This document shows, one piece after another, positions 36,029 to 49,051 of a stretch of DNA of 64,000 nucleotides. Within the stretch, counting starts at the first letter, position 1; each line of letters begins with the position of its first letter. Origin of the DNA: Sapria himalayana (Eukaryota > Streptophyta > Magnoliopsida > Malpighiales > Rafflesiaceae); the NCBI GenBank assembly GCA_029783825.1, contig JAREIK010002246.1, positions 379,501 to 443,500 on the forward strand, given 5' to 3'. The position numbers were made by a program, and so were the translations under genes. Below the pieces are notes generated by a model. The model was given only the letters and a program-made list of their open reading frames with translations, was not told the DNA's origin and ran no database searches.

Positions 36029-37500
36029 AGCTCTCATTGTAAAGCTATTACTCATCCTTGAGTAATTAACCCCCTTTTAAAAATAACATTAAACCTTCCA
36101 TCCATACAACTTCAATGTTTACAATGATTGAGTTTGAGTGTCATAGTGTATCTAGATGGTGGGGATACTTATTTTTGTGGATATGTAATAGATTCTTGGT
36201 GAGGTTTGAGTTTTGTAATTAAATTTTTAAGGACAAAAAATGTGCACAATGAATTATTGAATGAATACATAATCTTTTATTTTATCACACATGCAAAAAA
36301 CATTTCTTAGGTTGCCTCCCAAGAATCACTACATTTAACATCCATAGTTAGACCATCAATGAGTTATTATTTCTATTGATGATCTCAATTGTTCAGACTA
36401 ATTTTTTAGTATAATATTTCATTTATATCTTCTATAATTATTTTTCAACATTTAATCATATTCCATCCCTCCTCTTCCACGAGGCTTCCTTCTTTGGATT
36501 TTCTTCCCTTGATGCTACAACTTTTTGATTGTCGTGGCTTTTTGTTAGGCCGAAGCTTGAGTTTTTTCTCCATAGATCACCAAAGGTATCATGCAATAGG
36601 TTGTGCTAACTTTTTCATTTATCTTTTGTATCACCAAAGTTACAACATTGGTAAAAGCCATGACTTTCATCACTATGTTTGCTTCTTTATCTCCTTTCTA
36701 GAAATCCTCCAGAATCTTCATTTTAGTCATGTACCATTTGTTTATTTACTTTTAATTCCACAATATTTTCTGATTTCACTCTAACTACCCCATAGGTAGT
36801 CATGACCATAATTACAGAGTCAATACCACCAAGACTTCAACTTCTTTGAGAATAACTTAAGAAGAAAATTAAAAACCAACATATTTTTCTCAATTTTGAA
36901 ATCCCTTTTTTACATATTCTCATCATTACTTGTTTTTGTTTTTATTTTATAAATTAATGAATTATTATAGACTTCATTCCTTAATTCTTCTAGTCCACTC
37001 ATCTGCAGAACTCCCTTTTTATCTGCATCCTTCATATGATAGTTCAATTTCTTAATGTTTTGCCATACTCAATGTCTGAGTTCGATTGTCAAGTCATAAG
37101 ATTTACCAAAAATAAGTTGTTTAGGAAAAACCCTTAATGGAGTTTAAATATAATTCTATAAACCTATAGTGCTTTCTCCAAATATTGAGACCAATTATTT
37201 ATAGATGGATTGATCATCTTCTCCAATATATATTCGAATTCTCTATTTGATAGTTCTACTTGCCCATTTATTTGTGGTTGAAGGCCAAAAAACTAGATTG
37301 TAATACCTTTTGGATAGTTTTGTTACCTCCAAAATGCCTTCCAAAAGGTGATAAGTGATATTTGAGGATGATCTTCATTTGTTTCACTTCAGGTACATAT
37401 CTCCTTTTAATCTGATAACAATACCTTCTAAACAAATGAGGATCATCCCATAAATAATTTCTCATGTCATAAAAAAATTTGATTTGGTTTTACTTGAAAA
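36029..37500 (-). pseudogene. Gypsy integrase and 3' internal region, decayed
   Basis: Minus strand. A 65-codon frame at 37465-37268 (MRNYLWDDPHLF, RYVPEVKQMKIIL, HLSPFGRHFGGNKT, VLQSSF) is the zinc-binding start of an Athila-type Ty3/gypsy integrase. Its catalytic core is deleted, since the frame jumps at about 37265 to QINGQVELSNREFEYILEK, the C-terminal side of the core, followed by LIFGKSYDLTIE. The 3' end of the internal region is recognisable at about 36310 by CTTGGGAGGCAACCTAAG (minus strand), a typical tail word before the 3' LTR. Stops throughout. Confidence 0.8.
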
Positions 37501-37673
37501 AGGGGTAAGACAAGATATGATAAATATTTAAAAAATTAGCACATCAGGGTAGTTCATCCTCTATCATCAAAACATGTTCATCAGAGAAATCCCATAAAAT
37601 TTTATCTCTAGACGACAACTATTCTTTTATCTCTAGACTCTAGTCATAATAAATAGCTATTGCAACTTTATTA

Positions 37674-39775
37674 TGGTGTCTAATTTTTAGGATTAGGTAA
37701 AGTCTTAAATCTTCATTAGGTAAAGTTCTTTTATCCAACTAGTCCCATAAGTATATAGGTCATGCTAGTGGTAAAGTAGATTTTCATCTGGATATTAATC
37801 ACATGAAGATTATGTAGGTAGTTGATTAGTCAACTATCCTACAACTATTTTTCTAGATGGAAGGATATCATTGAATCTTTGGTAGGATTTTTAAATTTTA
37901 TGTATGGTTCAATCCATTACATATGACAACTTATTAAAATAGTTTGGATATTATTGTGCTTAGCTTCAAAATAAATGTTGAACTATTGTGAAAATATCAT
38001 AGTACCCTAATGGCATACAAGATGATTATCAATTATTAGGCCCTCTCTAATTATGTTCCCCTTATAGTTTTCCCCTCATTACTTGCCACTAAAATTACAA
38101 ATCATCCCTACTTGAGGGTGACCTTTAGGTGCATACCTTTTAGGCAACATATCAACTATTCTTGATAGTTGTTTCATATGTTCATTCTTTATTCTCTAAC
38201 CTTATGTATTATATAGACATAAATTAATATGATAGAAAAATTATTTTAACTTTTGGCTTCATAAGCATCATACCCATGTAATTCACATATGTTTTTTCTT
38301 AAATCTCACTGGTATGACTCGTATGATATAAAGTAACTCAGAGGACTATCACCACCTCATCGGTTACCTCCATTTGTACATGAAGTATGGCTTACCTCAC
38401 ATTGTCTACCATGACAATATGTGACTCACATACTAAAGGTGAAACCCTTAAGAAAATATTATATAAAATACTTATATCAATTGAGAATTAATTCTTCTAG
38501 GAAATGCATAATAGATCGGCTTATAAAAGTGTTCATGATTTTTAGCTTCATACGCATCATACTGACATAGTTAACTTATCACAATATTAAATTTTGACAT
38601 ATAAGGTTGTCTCACTCATCATGATCAGAAGGACTATTAATTCTTTCCTAATATTATGCATGAATATGTTTTTTGGCTTACGTATCACTACCACCACTAT
38701 AGCAAGCAAAAATCCACCAGTCATAAAATCATAATTTAAATTCTACATAAATACCACATTCAATAATTATCAAACTACATTATAATCAAAATATAAATAT
38801 CAATAAATTAAGCATCCATAACACACTGTGAAATATACTAATCATATAAAAAATTTAATTTGATATTAGGGAGGAATTCACATGATACAATAAGATACAT
38901 CTCATATAATTTTGAGTTCCTAATGATAGTCATTAAGAGTTTATAGGAATTAAAACTTAAATATACTATATTCATTTGTGTGCCACAAATTTTTCCCTAG
39001 GTGGAGTCAAAATTCATGTTGCACCTTCTTAGGGTTTATGGTTTTAGTATATTTTATCATGCCCTAGATTTTTTTAAAATTTTTCACATTTTGCACTATC
39101 ATATTCAAGTAGTTGGATATACTTTTAAGTCAAAATTCATGACTTTTAGGAATATTGCAACTTTGTCATTTGGTCTCTAACACAAAGTTATGGCTTTGAG
39201 AACAAGTTTCGCCTTTGGTATCTTTCTAGCCTTAGAATGTTTGGCTATAGTGAATGACTATGATTGAATATTTCATCTATAGAACAAAAAGTGGCATCAG
39301 ATGGCTACAACACTGAGAATGGTCGTGACCACATATTTCACTTTAATAATACTAAGTAATGATGCTAAGAATAACCACGACTTATACATTTCATCTCTGT
39401 AACTTAATATCATGGCATTGAGAATATGTCATGACTTTGGTCTTTTCTCCAATATCAAAAAGCATGGCCCTTAAAATGGTTGACTCAAGTATTGCACTCT
39501 AGAAATTTCTATAGCTAAAAATCATGGAACTAAAAAAGTGTCATGACTTTTGTTTCAAACTTGGAGGCTGTATAAGATGAAGTTCATAGTGCTATAGGTT
39601 TTCCATGGCTTTTAGAACTTGTAGGGTACTTGATTGTTGCAACATAAAATTAACATCGGAGTTATAAAAATGTTATGAGCTAGTATAGTTGTAACTCCAA
39701 GAAAATTTTATAGCTAAAAAAATGTATCATATAATTAGAGGTATCAAACAAGTTGTTTAAAAATGTATTAGTCTT
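37674..39775 (+). repeat. Gypsy-family LTR (copy B), 3' end interrupted
   Basis: Starts TGGTGTCTAATTTTTAGGATTAGG and keeps the landmarks of copies A and C: ACTCACATACTAAAGGTG, ATTCTTCTAGGAAATGCATAA, the ACTATTAATTCTTTCCTA block and repeated GTCATGAC/ATGGCATTGAGAAT words (39140-39600). It ends at a CACTA-like small element at about 39775. The whole copy is + oriented between minus-strand integrase and reverse transcriptase pieces. Confidence 0.65.
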
Positions 39776-40119
39776 ACAAAAAAGATGTAGTTAAATATCA
39801 AAAAATGTAGTTTAAAGTAGTTTAGCTATTTTAAAAACATAATATTTTGTTCATAATAGAGATAATTAAATGTTGAATAAACATAGTCTTTTGTATAGTT
39901 ATAGACTACATTTTCTGATAAAAACATAGTCTATATATATATTTAAAGACTACATTTTTTTGACTATTTAACTATGTCTAAAAAACATAGTCTAAATGTG
40001 AGATTTTTAACTACACTCACACTTTTAACTACACTCATCTAGACTACGGTTTGGAAAATTTAGTCTATATATAAAAGACTATTTTTTAGATGTATTCTAT
40101 GTAAAAATTTATTGTAGTG
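39776..40119. mobile_element. CACTA-like MITE
   Basis: Repeated words GACTACATTTTT, ATAGTCTATATATA, AACATAGTCT and AAAAACATAGTC in both orientations. The right end is TTTATTGTAGTG at 40108-40119, the inverse of CACTACAATAAA, which fits the CACTACAAGAAA-type terminus of CACTA elements. The left terminus is degraded (CTTACAAAAAAGATGTAG). Confidence 0.6.
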
Positions 40120-40329
40120 ATGATTGTATCTCGCATATCCATCCAAAAAATAATAGAATAAATGGAATGAGATTATATTTAATATCTAATTCATTAATGG
40201 AATTGGATAGTGATCCTTTCTTGTCCCCTTCTTCAATTTCTACTAATTAATACATAATTGTCATTTGGTGGTTGCATGTGTGTAGTTCTCTTTATCAATT
40301 GTAGTTTAAATTACCATCAACTCTCTTTT

Positions 40330-40620
40330 ATTTGGTTCAAGATTAATCAAACTCATTAATAGGTTATTAAACATTGCATAAATGATACTCATCTTTAGTC
40401 ATATAATAATCTCTTTTTTACCATATCTTTCATTATTAAATTTAACTTCGATTGGTACTCAATCATTGGTATCACATCCTCCTCAATAAAGATCTCATGC
40501 ATTTAAATTGATGGACTAATTCATTTGATATCTTTGAGTGACCAAGCAATATTATCAATATATTTTTTTTATGAGTTTCATCATGGTGATACCCATGTCA
40601 TCCATTAATGCTATTAAAAT
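40330..40620 (-). pseudogene. Gypsy reverse transcriptase fragment
   Basis: On the minus strand, SLKDIK, a one-residue stop, then ISPSI and MHEIFIEEDVIPMIEYQSKLN, followed by LIMKDMVKKR, is the conserved N-terminal block of Athila/gypsy reverse transcriptase. It carries stops and runs out after about 100 codons. It has the same orientation as the integrase remnant at 36-37.5 kb, so both probably belong to one broken element split by LTR B. Confidence 0.78.
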
Positions 40621-40779
40621 AATAATTAGTTTTGTTTTTACTTCCTCTATAAAAGCATAATGAATGTGATGTATAATCACCTTCAAAATTTAACCATATC
40701 TATTTGTCCACTCTTCTAGGCACTCTTCTTCCATAGACACAACTTTAGCAAAAAGTCATGTCACTATAAAGCAAAGTAT

Positions 40780-41850
40780 CCCTCATGAAGGTTTTTAGCC
40801 ATGTAGTGGATGGTGATATGTAAACCATGAGGATCACTTGTATATATGGTAGGTAGGTAATGATAGTTTTTTTGATTGTGATGCATGATATAAACCTATA
40901 CATTGAAACCAATAATTTTTATATGTCAGTTAGCAAGTATAGTACTTATAAAGTTGAAAGTATGAATGCTTTATATGCTAATCTATTTTAGATCTTAAAA
41001 GAAATAGTCCTCTATTGGGATATATATATCATAAAGAATATTCTTCTATGGGGCTCATCTTTAGTGTGCAAGTTGCATTATAATTGAGTAAGATGATGAA
41101 AGATAATCCTCATGGCATGCATGTGTGTAAGGTGACTCATTATGTGGTAACCACCCTTGAGAGTTGCTTTTACTCATATAATTTTCACTAGTAAAATTTG
41201 AGATAAGCATACGTTAATTATATAAGTAACATTCTTATGAAGTCAAAAGTATAAATACTTACAAACAATATCAATATTTAGTCTTTATTATAATAGAGGC
41301 CAGAGAATAAGAATATGCATACAAAGCAACCTTCAAGGATAATTGTTGAAATTTCCTAATAGGTATGTGATTTTGAATGGCTCTCAAGAATATAAGAATT
41401 ATTATATCAATAGTAATGTACCAAGGAAATAGCTATGAGGGGACCACCATTAGGATGAGCTCAATGGTGACAACAGCTTTGTATACTATTAGGATAAGGA
41501 ATCATTGCACAACATCTCAACCTTCTTCATGTGTCCAACATATTATAAGTCAAGCAACTTAAATATCATCAAATAGATTAAATGAATAAACCATGGACCT
41601 AAGATTAGTGAACAATATGAATATTTATTTTATTGAGAATATATTATCTCACTATTGAATAACTAAATCACTGATATAATTATTATGGGATTGATTTCTA
41701 AACTAAAGTTTACTTTACTATTTGTATGACCCATGCACTAGTAAATCATTATTTATGAGATATTCTCCTTAACAAGCTTTTGGAACATCACCTAAATGAT
41801 AAAATTAGGTGTTGTAATAAAGTCACAATACTTACAACTTCTAATAATTG
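40780..41850 (-). repeat. Gypsy-family LTR, inverted partial copy (copy F)
   Basis: The inverse complement carries the LTR start landmarks: GTGACTTTATTACAACACC (compare CAACTTTATTATGGTGTC at 37662), the inverse of TTACTTTACTATTTGTATGACC (41712), and the inverse of TAGCTATGAGGGGACCACC (41429). Only about the first kilobase of the LTR remains. It lies immediately 5' of the minus-strand reverse transcriptase piece, so gag and protease are missing. Confidence 0.65.
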
Positions 41851-42254
41851 ATATGATTTAGTTCACCATTAGGTATGAGATAAAAATCATTGCTTGGTAG
41901 AATATAGGCTTTATCATTTTGAAAAATTTGGCTATGCATAGTCATCTTCTACTCATGAAGTTCTCATTTTCTCAAATTTTTTATTTTGTCACTTTTTGGG
42001 TCTAGAGGTATTAGGCATTAGCTCAGTCCTAGTGTTTCTACTCATAGAAGTTATGGTTAAAAAAAAACTAAACTAACATATAAAAAAAGAAATGCAAGAT
42101 AAATTATGCAAATTAAAGAACATTAAATGAGACATCATTATCCAAACTATTAAAAATAGAATTATCTTTTTTCAAGGATAGTTACATCAACTATAGTTGA
42201 CTAATAAAAGTAAATAATTCTCAGTAGATATGTCAAAAACTTATGACTTTGCTA

Positions 42255-44580
42255 TAATACCCAATTTATAGGATTAATAAATATCCTAAAAGCTCATTGG
42301 ATAAGGGTCTCTAATACAATATAGTTGTATAAGTATACAAGTCATACAAGTCATAAAGTGAACTTTCATTCAGATATCGATCTCATAGGAATTGTATAGT
42401 CAGTTTGATCAACCTATATTTAGACAATGACTACTCTACTACTAGTCAAAAAGATAAAATTGAGTTTTTGGTATAAAAATTAGATTATATGGTTAGTCTA
42501 TTTCATACACATAATGGCATTTCAAAATTACCAAGTTTTTATTGTATTTGATTATGGAACAAAGACTATATTATTATAAGAATGCTTTTGTGTCCTACTA
42601 GCATACAAGGTGGTTATCATTGATTAGGCTCTCTACATTGATGGTCTCCTCAATGTTATCCTCTTGGAACTTTACAACAACAATAATAAATTATCTATGC
42701 TAGAGGAACATTCACAATTCTATACCTTACAGGCAACTTATCAATTATCCTTAATAATTGCTTTATATGTGTATTTTTATTCTAACATCTCTTATCATAA
42801 AGATATGAACTGGTGTAATATTAAAAGCATTTGTATTTTAAGCTTCGTTAGTATCATATTTATGATAATTAACATATGTCTTCTATAAAATCTCACCGAT
42901 ATTAGTCATATGATAGAAAGTAACTTCTTGTGCTATCATCACCTTATAAGTTACTTTCTCTCATATGTGTATTGTGACTGACCTGTCACCATCCACCATG
43001 ACAAAATAAAACTCACACTAAAGGTGAAACCGTTAGAAAAATATTTTTTAAAATTCTCACATCAATTGAAAAATTAGTTGATCAATAATATGTAAAATGC
43101 GTCAGCTTATAAACGCATTCATATTTTTAGCTTCAAAAGTATCATACTTGTAATAATTTATTTAGCTCAACTTTAGGGTTTGATATATAAATTTATTTCA
43201 TGTATCATGATCTGAAGGATTGTCACTTTCTTCCTATCATTACTCGCAAGTATACCTAATGCGGATTATCTTTCACCAATCACCATGATAACATGCACAA
43301 ACCTACTAATTGTAAAACTTTAATTTCAATTATAAATAAATACTATATCTATCAATAGCCAAATCACAATATAAACCAAACATAAAATTCTTCAATAATA
43401 TATCCATCACACATAAAAAACTACATAAATCCTAGAACCCAATTTAGATTTTAGCCTAACATTAGGACAAATTCACGTGAGATACTTTATAATACATCTC
43501 GAAAAGTTTGGATTCTCAATGATCGTCCTACGATGAATATTTGATTCAAAACCCTAAACTCACAATTTTTGTTTTGTGCATCTCAGATATGTCACTAAGG
43601 GTCAAAATTTGTGTGCTACTCTTAAGGTTCATACTTGTGTCCTATATCCCTCCTTGCTTATAGATCCCTCTTTTTTTTTCTCTGCTTGGTTTCAATATTT
43701 TATGATTTTCTCGTCTTTTGAACTCTTATGTCTAGGTGCATCTTCAAGTTAGAAGTCGTGGAACTGGGAAATGATCATGGCTTTAGTCTTTCTTCTCTTT
43801 AACACAATCAAGGAGCTATAGATAGTCATGGCTTTTGTTTCTTTATTTTAATAGATTGTTGCGGAATGACCATAGCCCATGCCTTTGTCCTCTATAACAT
43901 GAAGTCATGGTGCTAGGGATGACCATGGCTCATGTATTTACTCTCTATAACCCAAAGTTGCGACACTAGGAGTAGTCATGGCCTAAGATTTTTCTTTATA
44001 GCAAATAGTTATCGCTCTATAAATAGTCATGACTCAATTAATTCTCTCTATAACTCTTTGTAGCCATAAGTCATAGTGCTATGAAAAAAGTCATGGCACT
44101 AGAGAATATCATAGCTTTTAGCACTTGTGGGGGCTACTTGACTACTATGATGAAAAATTAATATCATAATCATTAAAGTGTTACTAAGCTATTCCAAGAA
44201 AGTTTCATAGCTAAAAGAAATATAATGCATAGTGAAATAATTATGTCGATGAGGTAAAGTCATAGTATATAAAGATTATCATAACTATTTGTGTACAATT
44301 TTAACCAAGAATAGATATTGAAACTACTCCTTATAAAGGTGTAATTAAGTCAAAACAAATTAAATGCTATGACTTTACATAACTTTTCATTTCCCTACTA
44401 CTCAATGATTCTACCAAGTATTACATTTCATATAAAGGCTACCTGATTTCATGATTATTTATAATAATCTATCAAAACTACAATTTCACGAAATCATTCT
44501 ATTTAAAGCCCTTTTTTATGCAAACACATTAGAAATAATAACAAAATAATTAATAATATTTAGTATTTAGAATACCAACA
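42255..44580 (+). repeat. Gypsy-family LTR (copy C), 5' LTR of the + element
   Basis: About 2.3 kb ending near AATACCAACA; followed within 60 bp by a gag frame, so this is the 5' LTR of the + oriented element. The region 43740-44230 is rich in GTCATGGC/GACCATGG words. No clean tRNA primer site is visible right after it (AGGTATCCATAA). Confidence 0.7.
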
Positions 44581-44637
44581 AGGTATCCATAATATGGTTT
44601 TGAATTGTGATTCTAAGCTTAAACTTTTTACAATTGT

Positions 44638-46231
44638 TTGAACTATATGGTCAAATTCATAGTTGATTCAGTCTCAGATGATTTAATCATGAACAAGCCA
44701 TCCGGGGAAGCTCATTTCCTATTTGAAGAGTTGGAAAAGAACAACTATCAGATAACAAATAAAAGAGCATTAAAAAGTAAGCAAGCTATAGTATTGGAGC
44801 TGAATAGACTGACATCAATGAAGGCTAAACTAGATGCATGTTTCAACTAATTTATAGCCCAAAATAATAAAAGGCTTAGTATGATAAAAATGATCATTTT
44901 TCAGTAGTAGGAACCAGACAATTTTGACCTCATGTATCAAGTAAAAAAGCTATTATTTTATAGAATAGAGGATAAGTGTTTAGATCCAACAATTATGCCT
45001 CCACACACAACCATACAAATGTGAAAAATCACAAAATTATATCATATGAAACCCATGGGAATGTGTGGCTGAATATGAAACAATTTCAAAAAACTTTTGG
45101 GAGCAATTGAACATGATACTAATTGCAAGAAACTTCAAGTTCTAATCACAACTAGTCAAATGGGGTAGAAAAACTTTTATTTAAAGATAAATAATTTTTG
45201 TGCTACTCATAAATACAGTGAAGAGGAATAATCTACAGGAGAACCAAATGGAATAGATAGAAACAAGACTATAACACATGAATATGACAATGAAGATTAT
45301 TTTGAATCAACGTGGGAAACTAGCATTCTCGATGAAAGAAAAGAGCATAAAAGAATTAATAAGTGATACCGAGATAAATCCAAAGTGATACATATCTATA
45401 ACACTTAGAAGTGGAAAAAAATTAGAAAACCAAGAAACAAAAGAGAACTCAAGAAAAGATGTTCAAGTAGAGGATAAAGTTGTAAAGAATAATGTCTTGA
45501 CTTCTAATGTCATAATATTTATCAAAATCATGGTAGTAGAGAACCCACTACCCAATTCATTTCACCAATTGTCACTCATGAAGATTTGGAATTGGAGGTG
45601 GAGATGCAGATTATTTAAAATAATGAATAGGAGGATAATGTGTCAAAAGAATGACTATGGAAATAGTAGATAGACTCTCCAAAATAATCTTACTTTTCCA
45701 TAGAGTTTAGAAAAGGAAAGCTAGATTAGAAATTCTTGAGATTCCTCAATATGTTTAGAAAGTTGAAGTAAACATACCCTTGGCTAAAGCTTTTTTCTAG
45801 ATGCTCCATTATGTGACGTTTATAAAGGGTATCATAAGTAGCATGAAAAAATTATAGATGTATGGAATGACAAGCATGATCGAGAAGTATAATGTAATCA
45901 TACAATATAAACTCTCAAAAAAATCAAAAGATTCATGGAGTATTTTGATTCCATATATTATTGAAAAGTACACTCTTTGGACAGCATTATGCAACTTGGA
46001 ATCAAATATTTATTTGATACATTTGTCCATAGTGTAGAGGATGAATCTAGTGAGATAATTCTAACTTCTATCTTACTACAAATGGTAGATAGATCAATCA
46101 AATTTTTGAAGGGGATCATCAAAGATGTACTTTCCAAGGTGGGAAAGTTTATTTTCCATACTAATTTTGTTATGTTAAATATAGAGGAAGACTATTATGC
46201 CCCCCATGAATCTTGGGATGGTTATTCTTAG
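44638..46231 (+). pseudogene. Gypsy (Athila-like) gag-protease, decayed
   Basis: The gag end is recognised at 44638-44850 by FIVDSVSDDLIMNKPSGEA, FEELEKNNYQ and LNRLTSMKAKLDA, the block that follows the capsid in Athila-type elements. Protease is at about 45700-46230: VEVNIPLAKAF, LHYVTFIKGII, IIQYKLSKKSKD, WTALCNLESNIYL, then an intact 84-codon frame at 45977-46231 with MVDRSIKFLKGIIKDVLSKV and GKFIFHTNFVMLNIEED. The catalytic DLGAS motif of the family reads NLESN, so the active-site Asp is lost. Stops occur between the blocks. Confidence 0.82.
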
Positions 46232-47225
46232 TGGCAGTGACTTAGACTTATGCCAAAAAGGAAAAATTCAAATTTTGTGTGGGTAAATGCAAGTAAAATT
46301 CAACATGTACAAAAGCCTATTATAGATGATGACAAGTAAATTTGATGGAGGATAGATAACCACCCATGCACAACCAAAAGATATAAATTAAACTTTAGAT
46401 GGAAAGACTTCATGGATGATTATTTACCCATAAAACATGGAGAAGCTGATGAACTAGAGAAATTTCTTGGTGTTGAAAATGTTGTAGTAGACTTGGATGA
46501 AAAGGATTGTTTCAAAGTTATGGTATTTTTCAAAGTAATGATAGCAGATGAACCAAACTCAAACAATTTTGAATACATGAAAAAGAGACTAAAATAATGA
46601 AATTCTCAATATCAGAACATGGTGGATTTAAGAAGGAAACATTGAAACAACAAAAAAAATTACAAGTGGAAAATCTACTGTTGAATGTTGATGTATTAGG
46701 AGAGAAACATAAAGCAAAGATAATTATTATTGAATATGATAAGGAAGACGAGATAAGGGTTATAGTACGGAAAAAAATTATGACTTATATAAAAGTCATG
46801 AATTTAGATACGATATTGATGATGGAAGAAGTCATGGTAGGAGAAGAAGCCGTGACTTTGATGAAACATAATTTCAAATAAGAAGCAGTGAATTTTTATA
46901 GAGTCGTGACTTTACTATTCTAGAGATGAAATATTAACATCATGACTTCACAAAAAATCATGGACTTAGTGAAGAGTAGTGCACTCAACAATATCACAAC
47001 TTCCCATAAAGTCATGACATTCACTAAAGAACACCCTAAAGATAATCACCTAATAATTATTTCTATGCCGAAAAATAATTTTAGAAGACATGTTAAGAAT
47101 GTGTATACTAAAAAAATTTCCTCGACTTCTAAAATTAGAGGTCGAGATGTGGACTAGCTAAAGATATTAAACATAATACTACTTGGGAGGCAACTCAAAA
47201 TAAATTTTCTACTATGTTGTAATAA
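46232..47225 (+). pseudogene. Gypsy internal remnant, 3' side
   Basis: Three modest acidic/basic frames (46412-46597, 46597-46881, 46942-47157) with no recognised domain. The stop of the first overlaps the start of the second by one base. The stretch ends with ACTTGGGAGGCAACTC at about 47188, the tail word also seen in the minus-strand element at 36310, so the rest of pol is deleted and this is the 3' end of the + element. Confidence 0.5.
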
Positions 47226-47525
47226 TTTTTGTTATGTATACATTCACCTAAATACTTGTACATATATTAATAGAATTCATGACACTCAAAACCAAGCCAT
47301 GACTTTCTATCAAATTAAATAAAGTTATAACACTTAAATCCAGTCATGACTTTCTAACTTGATAATAGAAGTCATAGAACTTAAACCCTACTATGACTAT
47401 ACTATTATAGAAAAGTCATAACCATGCAAAAAGTCATGGCTATTTTTTAGCATCCAAGACTAAAACCCTAACCCTATAAAATGTATTAACCCTAATTTTT
47501 TTTGGTAAAAAAATCTTCTTCTTCT
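47226..47525 (+). repeat. AAGTCATGAC-type degenerate repeats
   Basis: The words AGTCATGACTTTCT, AAGTCATAGAACTTAAAC and AAGTCATGGC recur every 40-70 bp, like those inside the LTRs. Probably the start of a 3' LTR or related sequence, but the usual LTR landmarks are not found. Confidence 0.4.
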
Positions 47526-47529
47526 TCAC

Positions 47530-49040
47530 TTATGAAGAAACTCATGGTGATACCTATTTTCAAAAATTGAAGCTAGAATAGAGGATGAAACATTGATTTT
47601 ATATCTTAGGCCAAGAAGAGATGAGACTAATAGTCACAATGTTAAAGGGAAACAATATAAGTTTTTTGAGGGAGTGAGGATTTGTATAAGTCATCACACC
47701 TTTCTAGTAGATGATAGAAAGACGGAATTGGGATAAATTTTGAACCTACATGGAGAAGGGCGTTGTGATGATCCATAGGGGGTTTTATTTAAATCTTGAA
47801 AAAATATAGGACAAGCAATGTTATATACTAGGAGTTTGGATATATTTTGATAAGGACTTTTTAAAATTTAGTGTTTGGATTACATGAGGTTGTGGATGGT
47901 GATGCCTTCAAAATCTAGAAAATATAACTAAACTTCAAGGAAGTCACCAAGAATTTGTTAGATGATAAAAATAGTTGGAGAGTTTCATCAAAAAGTGTCT
48001 ATGGATATTTAGTGAGTGGAGAACTCATAGAAAAGAGTAAGATTTGGTTCTACTTTTTGTACTCTATTTTATAGCTGATTCTCTACCTCTTTACCATCAT
48101 AGTAGATAAAGTGATCTTACTTTATGTCTTACTGAGAGATTTTAAGATCTATGTGGGAAAGATATTAGAGAAATCAATTATCAACTTCTATGGAAGAAAA
48201 TTCTCTAGCCACATAATTTCCTCCTTTATTTTGATGCTAAGCCAAGCTAGAGAAGTCCCATTTTTTAAATATATGAATGAAATGTGTCTATGGATGTTGC
48301 CCCCTAACATTGGTGGGTGTGTAGAGAAGGATTGAAGGAGATAAGAATATAAAGTTAGTTCTCAAATGGAAAGAACAAATAGGCATGGGGCAAGATGTGT
48401 TATCTTCTCCGAAGATGACATGAAAGTAATATAATAAATTGAAATGAGATTTGATGAAGAGTTGCTACTCGTATATGATTTGCACATTGGTAGATGGAGA
48501 GGAGACTTGGAAGAAGTGTTCACCCTTTCGAAGAATATGAGGTTAGAGGCCAATAATACAAAGATGACATTTAAGGCTGAGCTAATGTTGATGCATAATT
48601 CCCTATCAGTGGAATTGAAGAAACAAGATGAAAAGTGAGAAGACAATGTGAAGAAAAAGAAAGGGGAGTACAATGTTAGGGTGGAAAAATATGATGCATT
48701 ATGATAAATGCATCTCAACAAGAAGTGTTTATTTACGTCTGCCCAAGACAAGCTTGAAGTCTGAGGATTAGGTTATAAATATCTTAGAAGAGAATAAAAA
48801 AAATTGAGACCGGAGTGATAAGAAGCATCAAAGAATTTAGAGAACTATATGAATCTATTGTAAGAGAGTGGCAAAATATAACAAAGGATTGAGATAAAAA
48901 GAAGGTAACGTGTATTATAGAAAGAAATAATGGATCGAAGATTTGGGGAAATATAATGAGAACTAGAAACATATGTACTTCATACTTTGAAGATTCACTC
49001 AACTCAATCAAGAGAAGATAAGATGAGTTATGCAGTATGA
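47530..49040 (+). pseudogene. Decayed ORF of a plant transposon, with a coiled-coil part
   Basis: The best frame at 48050-48335 reads KVILLYVLLRDFKIYVGKIL, FYGRKFSSHIISSF and MLPPNIGG. The pattern of an LLY-LL core followed by a GKI--SI segment and an FSSHI segment resembles the putative plant transposon protein domain found with Athila-like and related elements (family knowledge, weak match). Downstream, 48444-48638 encodes a charged helical stretch (LPLVYD-like start, then RWRGDLEEVFTLSKNMRLEA and ELKKQDEK) typical of coiled coils. Many stops. Minus-strand frames over the same stretch are shadows. Confidence 0.45.
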
Positions 49041-49051
49041 TCTCAAAGATG

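Noticed and set aside
36494..36784. 96-codon plus-strand frame
   Set aside because: It is antisense to the 3' internal part of the minus-strand gypsy element.
48362..48751. 129-codon minus-strand frame rich in Ser/Phe/Leu
   Set aside because: Antisense of the charged coiled-coil stretch; AAG/GAA-rich coding gives Phe/Leu/Ser-rich antisense frames.
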